The notes below the pieces were generated by a model. That model saw only the letters and a program-made list of their open reading frames with translations, did not search any database and was not told the origin of the DNA. From assembly GCA_003663225.1 (NCBI GenBank), contig QMZP01000043.1:1-6687 (forward strand): a stretch of DNA of 6,687 nt, given 5' to 3'. Both the position numbers and the translations under genes were made by a program. The DNA is from Candidatus Aenigmatarchaeota archaeon (GTDB lineage Archaea > Aenigmatarchaeota > Aenigmatarchaeia > QMZP01). Below, piece by piece: positions 1 through 5,946 of the stretch (positions within the stretch are counted from its first letter, which is position 1; each line of letters starts with the position of its first letter).

Positions 1-704
1 GAATACGGGGCGCTCGGGCATTCTGCATAATGCACGATGGCCTCGGGCTTCACCTCCTCCAGGAACTCCTTGAGCCTCGGCCTGTCCATAATGTCCATGC
101 GCCTGAAGTTTATGTCTATGCCAAGGACCTCTTTGGCCGCCTGCAGCCTCTCTGTCATCTTCATTATTGGCACCACGGTATGCGAGCCCTTCTCAGCGAC
201 ACATTCCCTTCTCCAGTAGTTGTCAATGCCGCTTACCTGGAAGCCCAATGCCCCGAGCTTCAGTGCAAGGGTCCAGCCGAGGTATCCGTCAATCCCCAGA
301 ATCATGACGCGCATGTTCCTGAGCATGTATATGTTGTAGTCCTCGTTCAGCTCCCATTCAGGGCATTCCTCAAAGGTGACGGAAGGCTCGAAATGCCCGA
401 GGTCCGGCCTGCGGCCGCACTCTATGACTATGGTGTCGCTTTCCTTCAGTTCCTTTATCTTCTCTTTGGACTGGCCACAGGCGCGGAAATCAACATTGCC
501 CTTGAATATGGCGGCAGGGCAGTTCCAGCAAGTCTTAGAACAGTTATATGGCTTAACCGGTTGCCCGTGGGTTGGCGCGGGCGAAGCCTGCGTCGCGTCT
601 TTCTGGCTTGACGGCCCGTTTTTGTTGGTTATTGCCGTCGTGTCCTCTTTTTGACCGGAAGTAGAAGAGGTCTCCGTCTGCTCCATTCCATATTTGTCTG
701 CCAT
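1..704 (-). CDS. UDP-sulfoquinovose synthase-like protein (SQD1/SqdB/Agl3 family) with Cys-rich N-terminal extension, partial (3' end off window)
   Basis: The first 234 codons are present and the C-terminus lies beyond the left edge. From residue 131 the protein matches the start of SQD1-type extended SDRs. It shows a Rossmann loop GIDGYLGW (137-144, Gly137/140/143), IDN..RR (160-166), a VVPI..MTER segment (177-186), MDIMD (203-207) and VHYAECPSAPYS (224-235, the last codon cut by the edge). Known family members make UDP-sulfoquinovose from UDP-glucose and sulfite for sulfolipids or, in Sulfolobus, for N-glycans. Ahead of the SDR domain are about 130 extra residues: a Ser/Thr/Gln/Pro-rich tail (8-50) and a segment with Cys55, 59, 62, 76, 96 and 114. 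The ATG at 704 directly follows the TGA of the upstream gene and has an AGGGTG ribosome-binding site 5 nt upstream, which supports translation of the extension. Met131 would be the start of a conventional-length protein. The family is fairly sure. The exact product is not, because the catalytic Tyr/Lys region lies outside the window. Confidence 0.75.
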   Translation of the reverse strand, partial: MADKYGMEQTETSSTSGQKEDTTAITNKNGPSSQKDATQASPAPTHGQPVKPYNCSKTCWNCPAAIFKGNVDFRACGQSKEKIKELKESDTIVIECGRRPDLGHFEPSVTFEECPEWELNEDYNIYMLRNMRVMILGIDGYLGWTLALKLGALGFQVSGIDNYWRRECVAEKGSHTVVPIMKMTERLQAAKEVLGIDINFRRMDIMDRPRLKEFLEEVKPEAIVHYAECPSAPY

Positions 705-2033
705 TCATGCACCCTGCAATCTGTCCAGAATATCTCTGATATCCACTACTTTGGGTTTATCATTTATAATGTTTCTGTTGTGGCTGCCCTTCACGAAAAG
801 GAACGCGTCGTCCTGGCTGTGCTTGCCTGTCAGGACCGGGTGCATGCCGGGCTCCTTCTCGATATCCATCAGCGAGGCCTTGAGGTTGAAGCCTTTGTCA
901 GCCAGCAGTATGAGGTCGGGCGCCCTGCCCGTATGCGGTCCGTTGTATATGTCTTCCCTTCGGAAGGTTCTGCGTATCACCTTCTTCCCGTTCACCTTGA
1001 GATTGCTGAACAGGGATTCAAGCCCGCTGAGAACCCGCTCCCTTTCCTCCGGCCTCACCGCGCCCCTGGGATACTTCCCTTCCATGTTAATGTATATCCT
1101 GCCAGGGTCCAGCGCGAAGGCCTTTGTACCTTCAAGCATGTTTGAGTAGCTTAATGGTTTCTTCACTTGCATGGATTGGTTCGGGTGAGTCCCCCCTTTG
1201 GGCTGGTCATCCAGCTTCAGAAAGCCGCTGTCCCTGAGCACCCTGTTCACGTTGACGTTGACCTCGGCAAGCTCCATGCCGTGGTCAGAGCACATGACCA
1301 GGTTGTCCTCGGGTCTCATCCACCCTGTTATCTCCCCTATCGCGTCGTCTATCTCCTTGAAATAATTCCTGAAGCCGCCGTGTAGCTCATGCCCCGGGTC
1401 CTCCCAGGCATCCCACAGGAAATGCCCTATGCGGTCAGTGCCCGTGAACACTACCATGAACGTATCCCACTCCACCTCTTTCCATAAGTGCCTGACGGCT
1501 CTCATCCGTATGCCGTGCACCTTGGACAGCTCGTCCAGCAGCAGCTGCTTGGACTTGTGGCCCTTGGCGGCGTCCACGTCTATCCTGTAATCCATCTCCT
1601 TCAGCTTGGGCACGTATGACTCAGGATAAACGGCCTTCTCCAGGTCCAGGGAAACGAAGCCTGAGACCAGGAAGCCGTTCAGTTCCTTGGCAGGGTAAGT
1701 GGAAGGGACGTTGACTATCACGTGCCTGCCCTGGTTCTCGTGCCAGAAAGGCTTGGCCCTGAGGTTGTTGAAGTTGGGAAAGGAAAGCGTGTAGCTGCCC
1801 GGTATCATGTCAGTGAAGCCAAATATGCCGTGCTCCCCCGGGTTCTTGCCTGTTATTATCGAGCTCCATGACACTGAGGATATCTCGGGTATGGATGACT
1901 CCATCTTCCTGAAAACACCGTCTTCACGCAGCCTCCTGAAGTTGGGCATGGTGCCGTCGTCCGACAGCCTCTCTATCAGCCCGTACGGCACTCCGTCCAG
2001 GCCTATGAAAACAGTGCGCTCGCCGTTTGCCAT
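705..2033 (-). CDS. Type I phosphodiesterase/nucleotide pyrophosphatase family protein (alkaline phosphatase superfamily)
   Basis: This 442-residue protein belongs to the metal-dependent phosphohydrolases that cleave phosphodiesters, pyrophosphates or phosphonates; its substrate is unknown. The two-metal site can be traced: Asp13 in FIGLDG, a nucleophile in ISSVSWSSIITG (Ser52 by alignment to the family TFPN...TG motif, Ser53 also possible), NPGEHGIFGF (65-73), Asp199 and His203 in DRIGHF, Asp250-His251 in CSDHG, and His405 in GKHSQDD. All expected ligands are present, so it looks active. No signal peptide or membrane segment precedes the first strand, which suggests a cytosolic enzyme, unlike many secreted relatives. 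It lies between a glycosyltransferase and an SQD1-like gene, so a role in nucleotide-sugar or lipid-linked sugar turnover is plausible but inferred. The ATG sits just ahead of the first conserved strand and has no good ribosome-binding site close by. A TATA-like box about 24 bp upstream suggests leaderless expression. Confidence 0.85.
   Translation of the reverse strand: MANGERTVFIGLDGVPYGLIERLSDDGTMPNFRRLREDGVFRKMESSIPEISSVSWSSIITGKNPGEHGIFGFTDMIPGSYTLSFPNFNNLRAKPFWHENQGRHVIVNVPSTYPAKELNGFLVSGFVSLDLEKAVYPESYVPKLKEMDYRIDVDAAKGHKSKQLLLDELSKVHGIRMRAVRHLWKEVEWDTFMVVFTGTDRIGHFLWDAWEDPGHELHGGFRNYFKEIDDAIGEITGWMRPEDNLVMCSDHGMELAEVNVNVNRVLRDSGFLKLDDQPKGGTHPNQSMQVKKPLSYSNMLEGTKAFALDPGRIYINMEGKYPRGAVRPEERERVLSGLESLFSNLKVNGKKVIRRTFRREDIYNGPHTGRAPDLILLADKGFNLKASLMDIEKEPGMHPVLTGKHSQDDAFLFVKGSHNRNIINDKPKVVDIRDILDRLQGA
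710..715 (-). promoter_or_regulatory. Ribosome-binding site for the SQD1-like gene
   Basis: AGGGTG lies 5 nt upstream of the ATG at 704, inside the last codons of the phosphodiesterase gene. It matters because it supports the long N-terminal form of the SQD1-like protein over an internal start at Met131. Confidence 0.5.
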
Positions 2034-2052
2034 AAGTAATACTTCGACCTAA

Positions 2053-2060
2053 ATTTTAAA
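2053..2060 (-). promoter_or_regulatory. Candidate internal TATA box for the phosphodiesterase gene
   Basis: TTTAAAAT lies in the only AT-rich gap of the leftward cluster, the 31 bp between the glycosyltransferase stop and the phosphodiesterase ATG. Its centre is about 24 bp from the ATG, close to the archaeal TATA-to-transcription-start distance, so it could drive a leaderless mRNA for the two downstream genes. AT-rich spacers can look like this by chance. Confidence 0.35.
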
Positions 2061-2064
2061 TTGT

Positions 2065-2694
2065 TTAGAAGAACACCACGTACCTCGTAAGCGCCAGTAT
2101 GTTCCAGATTATCTTGAACGGGTTTATGCGCGAGTTGGAACGCCTGGGTTTGGTATGGATGGGGACAGATGATATGTTCATGCCCAGCCTGCGCATCTGC
2201 AGTATCATGTTCGTGCCATAGAGCGACTTGGACATGTCCACCCTTCTCATGCGCCTCTTCCAGAACGCCCTGAACCCTGTAGTGGCGTCCTTTATTCCGC
2301 GCACCCTGCGCCTTACCATCCATGCCATCAGCCTCTCGGTAAGCCTGGGCAGGTGCCTGCGCTCACCGAGCACCATGTCATACCCTTTCACCAGCATGTC
2401 AATCAGCTCCTCTATGTCCTCAGGCCCGTGCTCGCCGTCAGCGTCCATTGTTACTATTATCTCGCCCCTGGCGGCGAAGATGCCCTTTTGCTTGCTCAGC
2501 TCCGGGCCCAGGTTGTTGCTGTTCCTCACCACCTTGGCGCCATGTTCCCTTGCCTTCCAGGACGTGGCGTCCCCGGAGTTGTCGTCGACCACTATGACCT
2601 CATACCCGTCCGGTATCCTGTCTATCAGGCTTCCTATGGTCTTCTCCTCGTTGTATGCAGGTATTATTACTGTCACGCTTGGCTTTTCGCCCAT
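2065..2694 (-). CDS. Family 2 glycosyltransferase, dolichol-phosphate mannose/glucose synthase-like
   Basis: This 209-residue single-domain GT-A enzyme most resembles DPM1/Dpg-type synthases, which move a sugar from a nucleotide sugar (GDP-mannose or UDP-glucose) to dolichyl phosphate on the cytosolic face of the membrane. Visible motifs are VTVIIPAYNEE (7-17), VIVVDDNSGD (33-42, the nucleotide-binding Asp pair 37-38), the metal-binding DAD at 84-86 within MDADGEHGPED, and DATTGFRAF (136-144), a family-typical acceptor-side motif. Residues 196-209 are hydrophobic and may touch the membrane, but there is no multi-helix C-terminal domain, so the length fits the short DPM1 class. The start overlaps the end of the epimerase gene by 22 bp, which implies co-transcription and coupled translation. 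The sugar specificity cannot be read from sequence. The product probably feeds protein N-glycosylation or another lipid-linked surface glycan. Confidence 0.88.
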   Translation of the reverse strand: MGEKPSVTVIIPAYNEEKTIGSLIDRIPDGYEVIVVDDNSGDATSWKAREHGAKVVRNSNNLGPELSKQKGIFAARGEIIVTMDADGEHGPEDIEELIDMLVKGYDMVLGERRHLPRLTERLMAWMVRRRVRGIKDATTGFRAFWKRRMRRVDMSKSLYGTNMILQMRRLGMNISSVPIHTKPRRSNSRINPFKIIWNILALTRYVVFF

Positions 2695-3560
2695 TCCACT
2701 GTCTCCTTCAACGCCTCTTCCATCCCATACTCTGCCCTGAACCCCAGCATCTCCTTTGCCTTCCCGCTGCTCAGCACGCTCTCTCTTATGTCGCCCTGCC
2801 TGGCCGGGCCGTTCTTCTTCTCAAAGCCCCCTATCAGGCCCTCCAGCATGCCTACCAGCTCGTTGAGCGATGTGCTCTTCCCGGTGGATATGTTGTAGGC
2901 CTCCCCGGGCCTCGACTGGGAGGCCGCCAGCAGCCCTGACACTATGTCCTTGACATAGATGAAGTCCCTTTTCTGCCCGCCGTCGCCGTCTATGGTTATG
3001 GGCTTGCCTGCAAGGGCGTTCGCTATGAAAACGTATATCACGGCCTTCGGGTTCCTGGGTCCGTAAACGTTCGAGAACCTCGCAACAGCGGTCTTCAGGC
3101 CGTAGTTGTTGGCATATGCCTTGCAGTAGCCCTCACCCGCAAGCTTTGAAACACCATAAGGCGATATCGGGTTCTTGGGATGCTTCTCATCAACAGGCAC
3201 GTATTGCGGGTTGCCGTACACTGCAGCACTGGAGGAATAGACCACGCTGGCATCGGCCTTCCTGGCGGCCTCGAGCACGTTCAGCGTCCCTATGCCATTG
3301 GTCGCCATATCCATCCGTGGGTCCTCGATGGATTTGGGTACGCTTACCTGGGCAGCGAGATGGAATATGGTATCCACACCGTCGGCAGCGTCTTCCGTTT
3401 GTTCGGGCTTCCTTATGTCACCCTCCACTATGCGGGCCCTGCCACCCCAGTAATCGTTCCTGCGAACGTCCAGGATAGTGACCTCGTGCCCCTCTGAAAG
3501 AAGCCTGTCCACGAGATGGGAACCGACAAAACCACAGCCGCCTGTAACCAGCGCTTTCAT
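2673..3560 (-). CDS. NAD-dependent epimerase/dehydratase, UDP-glucose 4-epimerase-like (extended SDR)
   Basis: This 295-residue extended SDR probably interconverts UDP-glucose and UDP-galactose or related nucleotide sugars using bound NAD. It shows the Rossmann loop GGCGFVGSH (7-15), acidic Asp31 at the end of the second strand (the usual NAD preference), GDI (47-49), HLAAQ (67-71), YSSSAAVYG (108-116) with the likely catalytic Ser111, the Tyr135-x3-Lys139 pair in SPYGVSK, RFSNVYGPRN (161-170) and the substrate-domain motif DGGQKRDFIYVKD (193-205). Length is normal for short archaeal and bacterial GalE-like enzymes. It is the first gene of the leftward cluster. An upstream TATA-like box and a GTGAT element 3 nt before the ATG support the start. 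4-Epimerase is the best guess; other C4/C5 epimerases and dehydratases of this family look similar. It may work on the same UDP-glucose pool as the SQD1-like enzyme. Confidence 0.88.
   Translation of the reverse strand: MKALVTGGCGFVGSHLVDRLLSEGHEVTILDVRRNDYWGGRARIVEGDIRKPEQTEDAADGVDTIFHLAAQVSVPKSIEDPRMDMATNGIGTLNVLEAARKADASVVYSSSAAVYGNPQYVPVDEKHPKNPISPYGVSKLAGEGYCKAYANNYGLKTAVARFSNVYGPRNPKAVIYVFIANALAGKPITIDGDGGQKRDFIYVKDIVSGLLAASQSRPGEAYNISTGKSTSLNELVGMLEGLIGGFEKKNGPARQGDIRESVLSSGKAKEMLGFRAEYGMEEALKETVEWAKSQA
2703..2708 (-). promoter_or_regulatory. Ribosome-binding site for the glycosyltransferase
   Basis: AAGGAG stands 8 nt upstream of the ATG at 2694, inside the coding sequence of the upstream epimerase. 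It is the strongest Shine-Dalgarno match noticed in the window and fixes the start within the 22-bp overlap. Confidence 0.55.
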
Positions 3561-3563
3561 ACA

Positions 3564-3598
3564 ATCACTTAGCTAATATTGGAGCCCCGGTTTTAAAA
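3564..3598 (-). promoter_or_regulatory. Promoter and ribosome-binding site of the leftward glycan cluster
   Basis: TTTTAAAA at 3591-3598 is a TATA-like box centred about 35 bp upstream of the epimerase ATG. That predicts a transcript starting near 3570 with a leader of about 10 nt. That leader would contain GTGAT (3568-3564), complementary to the archaeal 16S rRNA 3' end. The same layout recurs before rpoL and before the gene at 6648. Confidence 0.5.
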
Positions 3599-3618
3599 GA
3601 AGCCAATCATCCATAAAC

Positions 3619-3626
3619 CATATAAG
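3619..3626 (+). promoter_or_regulatory. TATA box of the phosphohexomutase gene (leaderless-type promoter)
   Basis: CATATAAG is centred about 27 bp upstream of the ATG at 3649 and preceded by an A-rich stretch that could serve as a BRE. That spacing puts the transcription start at or next to the start codon, and no ribosome-binding site is visible, so a leaderless mRNA is likely. It stands back to back with the leftward promoter. Confidence 0.5.
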
Positions 3627-3627
3627 T

Positions 3628-3651
3628 CATACTTCATACTACTGAAGTATG
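3628..3651. repeat. Perfect 9-bp inverted repeat, candidate operator at the phosphohexomutase start
   Basis: CATACTTCA (3628-3636) and TGAAGTATG (3643-3651) are perfect reverse complements separated by TACTAC. The right arm ends on the ATG start codon. The element begins 1 bp after the TATA box and covers the predicted transcription start, a classical place for an archaeal repressor. As RNA it could pair only if transcription began further upstream. Confidence 0.5.
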
Positions 3652-5892
3652 GATGCCGCTGAGAAGGAGAATGCCCTAAAGCTGCTTGACGAGAAGCTGA
3701 ACCACTACCTTGACGAGAAGCTGGAAGCCGGAGAGATACGGGAGGAGCTGTACAAGCAGGCAAAGGGCAATGTGATGAGGAACCTCAAGGCCTGGATAAG
3801 CGACGATTTCATAGCCAGGAACTCGCCAGGGCTTCTGCAGGGGCTCATGAATGCCATAAGGCAGGAGAGATGGGAGGACATAATATATGCGTACGCCAAC
3901 GAGATATCATTCGGCACGGGCGGGATACGCGGGCTTGCCTGCTTCAACAAGGAAGAGGTCGGCAAGCTGTCAGAGGAGGGGCTGGACGCTCCAATACTTA
4001 GAGGGCCCAACACAATAAACGACATCGTGCTGCTTCTCAAGTCAGCCGGTCTGGCCAAGTACGCTAGCGAGAACGGCCTGAAGAGCATAGTGATAGGGTA
4101 TGACAGCAGGATAAGGGGCAGGGACTTCGCCGAGCTCATAACCAGCCTGTTCCTGGCATACGGCATAAAGGTCTACCTGTTCGACGAGTCTTGCCCCTAC
4201 CCGGAGCTCACCTTCGCCATACCGACCATAGGGGCTGATCTGGGGGTGCTGATATCAGCGAGCCATAACGACAAGAGGTATAACGGGTACAAGATATCCT
4301 CCAGGACCGGCGCGCAGATAGACGTGGTCCAGAGGAATATGATATACAACGAATACATAAGCAAGATGTCCACATCTGACATAATGCTAAAGCCCATATC
4401 AGAGGCCAAGGAAGGCCTAACGTTCGTTGGTGGCTCCGAGAGGCTCCCTGGCAAGGACTATATGGGCAGGGACCTTATAGACATGCACACCAAGCACATA
4501 GACCACATGAAGGGATTCATAATAGACAAGCCCATGTTCTCGGAATGGGCAGGCAAGCTCAATGTGGGGTATTGCGCGTTCTACGGCGCCGGTTACAAGT
4601 CAGTGCCGAGGATACTGAGGGAGATGGGAGTCAGGGACCTGAAGATAGTGGCTGAGATGAACAGGCTCGACGGCACGTTCCCGTGCTTCCACCTTTACCA
4701 GCAGCCTGATCCGGGAGACCCGGTCGCGGAATCGGTCGCAGTGGAGGCGTTCAAGGAGGAGCATGGCGAGGATGCATTCAGGCAGCTGGATGTGATGTAT
4801 GCAACAGACCCGGATGCTGACCGCGTGGGTTTCGTTGTCAAGGTCCCCGAGGCACAGAGGGAAGCGTACAGGAAGATGTCCAAGCCAGTGCCCGGTCTGG
4901 ACAAGGCACTCAAGGAAACGCTGGACAACTACAAGGAGAGGGAAGACCACGACTGGTACCTGCTCACTGCTGACGAGGCCTTCTCGCTGCTGTTATGGTA
5001 CAGGCTGGAAAGGATGAAGGAGCTGAACGGCGGCAGGGTGCCTGACGCTGAAAAGAGCTTTATAGTGATAAACCACACAACAACCGACATGCTGACGAAG
5101 ATTGCACAGAAGTACGGCGTGGGGACTGTCAAGGCATGGGTGGGTTTCACGTTCATATCCGGATGCGTCGAGAAGATATGGAACGGGGAGAAGCTGGACC
5201 CGGAGAAGGACCACGACTTCATGCTTGAGACCATAGGCATGGACGGTGACAGAAGCATAAACATAGGTGCGTTCGAGCAGAGCAACGGGTTCACAATACT
5301 CGGCGGCAAGCCCCTCCCTGGGAAGTATCTGGGGCAGAACGGCCACACAAGGGACAAGGACGGCATACTGGCTTGCGCGCTGTTCACAGAGCTCGTGGCG
5401 TACGCCAAGTCAAAAGGCAAGAGCATAATAGAGCTGCTGGATGAGAAGGTGTACCTTGACCCCGGCATAGGGTTCTTCGCCAACCACGTGGAGGCCAGCC
5501 CGTACTGGGGCCAGTATGAGGGGCCCACGGGCCTTTCCAAGAAGATAGGCGTGCTCAAGAGGCTGGACAAGATAATAGAGGAATTCAACGCGGGCAAGGA
5601 GCTGGTGCTTGCCGGGAGGAAGGTCCTCTCGGTAGAGAGGTATGCGACCGGCAAGTACGACGCGCTGCACAACTGGAAGGGCTTCCCGGACGAGGGCATA
5701 CGCTTCTTCTTCGATGAGGACAGGCTGAGCTACATGACTGTCAGGCCCTCCGGCACTTCCCATTGCATAAGGTTCCATTCGCAGATACATAAGGACGTAA
5801 ACAGGGAGAACCTGCTTGAGAAGAAGGTTGAGGCATACCAGGAAGCGAAGGACGTCATAGCCGCAATAAGGGAGCTATGCGGCGCAGGATAG
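3649..5892 (+). CDS. Alpha-D-phosphohexomutase (phosphoglucomutase/phosphomannomutase), unusually long
   Basis: This 747-residue enzyme should interconvert hexose-6-phosphate and hexose-1-phosphate, the entry to nucleotide sugars. The four family signatures are in order: the phosphoserine loop ISASHN (202-207, Ser205) followed by NGYK (212-215); the metal loop DPDADR (387-392); the sugar-binding loop FEQSNGF (542-548); and the phosphate-binding loop RPSGT (699-703) before HCIRFHSQ. SFGTGGIRG (87-95) marks the start of domain 1. Archaeal PMM/PGM proteins are usually about 450 residues and PGM2-like enzymes about 580-620. Here there is a charged, probably helical N-terminal region of about 85 residues and extra sequence after the metal loop (about 398-436). 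FEQSNGF resembles the PGM2-like FEE..GF loop more than GEESGH, so glucose or pentose phosphate may be preferred over mannose; this is inference. The ATG at 3649 is chosen from the TATA spacing. The gene is transcribed away from the glycan cluster. Confidence 0.88.
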   Translation: MDAAEKENALKLLDEKLNHYLDEKLEAGEIREELYKQAKGNVMRNLKAWISDDFIARNSPGLLQGLMNAIRQERWEDIIYAYANEISFGTGGIRGLACFNKEEVGKLSEEGLDAPILRGPNTINDIVLLLKSAGLAKYASENGLKSIVIGYDSRIRGRDFAELITSLFLAYGIKVYLFDESCPYPELTFAIPTIGADLGVLISASHNDKRYNGYKISSRTGAQIDVVQRNMIYNEYISKMSTSDIMLKPISEAKEGLTFVGGSERLPGKDYMGRDLIDMHTKHIDHMKGFIIDKPMFSEWAGKLNVGYCAFYGAGYKSVPRILREMGVRDLKIVAEMNRLDGTFPCFHLYQQPDPGDPVAESVAVEAFKEEHGEDAFRQLDVMYATDPDADRVGFVVKVPEAQREAYRKMSKPVPGLDKALKETLDNYKEREDHDWYLLTADEAFSLLLWYRLERMKELNGGRVPDAEKSFIVINHTTTDMLTKIAQKYGVGTVKAWVGFTFISGCVEKIWNGEKLDPEKDHDFMLETIGMDGDRSINIGAFEQSNGFTILGGKPLPGKYLGQNGHTRDKDGILACALFTELVAYAKSKGKSIIELLDEKVYLDPGIGFFANHVEASPYWGQYEGPTGLSKKIGVLKRLDKIIEEFNAGKELVLAGRKVLSVERYATGKYDALHNWKGFPDEGIRFFFDEDRLSYMTVRPSGTSHCIRFHSQIHKDVNRENLLEKKVEAYQEAKDVIAAIRELCGAG

Positions 5893-5902
5893 CCGATTAA
5901 AC

Positions 5903-5943
5903 CTTTATAAATGAAACTCCCCATAACCTATCAATTGAGTGAT
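5903..5943 (+). promoter_or_regulatory. Promoter and ribosome-binding site of rpoL
   Basis: CTTTATAAAT at 5903-5912 is a good archaeal TATA box lying in the 54-bp gap after the phosphohexomutase stop. It is centred about 39 bp upstream of the rpoL ATG, predicting a leader of roughly 12 nt. That leader includes GAGTGAT (5937-5943), which matches the archaeal anti-Shine-Dalgarno and stands 3 nt before the ATG. rpoL can therefore be expressed separately from the gene before it. Confidence 0.55.
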
Positions 5944-5946
5944 TCC

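Noticed and set aside
519..542. Cys-x3-Cys-x2-Cys spacing (residues 55-62) as a radical SAM motif
   Set aside because: The spacing matches, but only about 70 residues follow before the Rossmann fold, too short for a radical SAM barrel, and no other radical SAM motif is visible.
30..611. Long plus-strand open frame opposite the SQD1-like gene
   Set aside because: Its translation has no recognisable motif, while the opposite strand gives a continuous frame with clear SQD1 motifs and a good start.
3591..3598. TTTTAAAA as the TATA box of the rightward mutase gene
   Set aside because: The sequence is symmetric, but it is about 54 bp from the ATG at 3649; CATATAAG at 3619-3626 is better placed.
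4929..5699. Minus-strand open frame of about 256 codons inside the phosphohexomutase gene
   Set aside because: Ser/Pro/Leu-rich shadow translation typical of the antisense of a gene rich in ATA, AGG and GAG codons; the plus frame carries the catalytic loops.
5911..5946. Upstream in-frame ATG for rpoL at 5911
   Set aside because: It overlaps the TATA box, has no ribosome-binding site, and adds 12 residues not expected in the family.
5893..5946. Transcription terminator after the phosphohexomutase
   Set aside because: No T-rich run or hairpin was seen in this 54-bp gap; it is better explained as the rpoL promoter.
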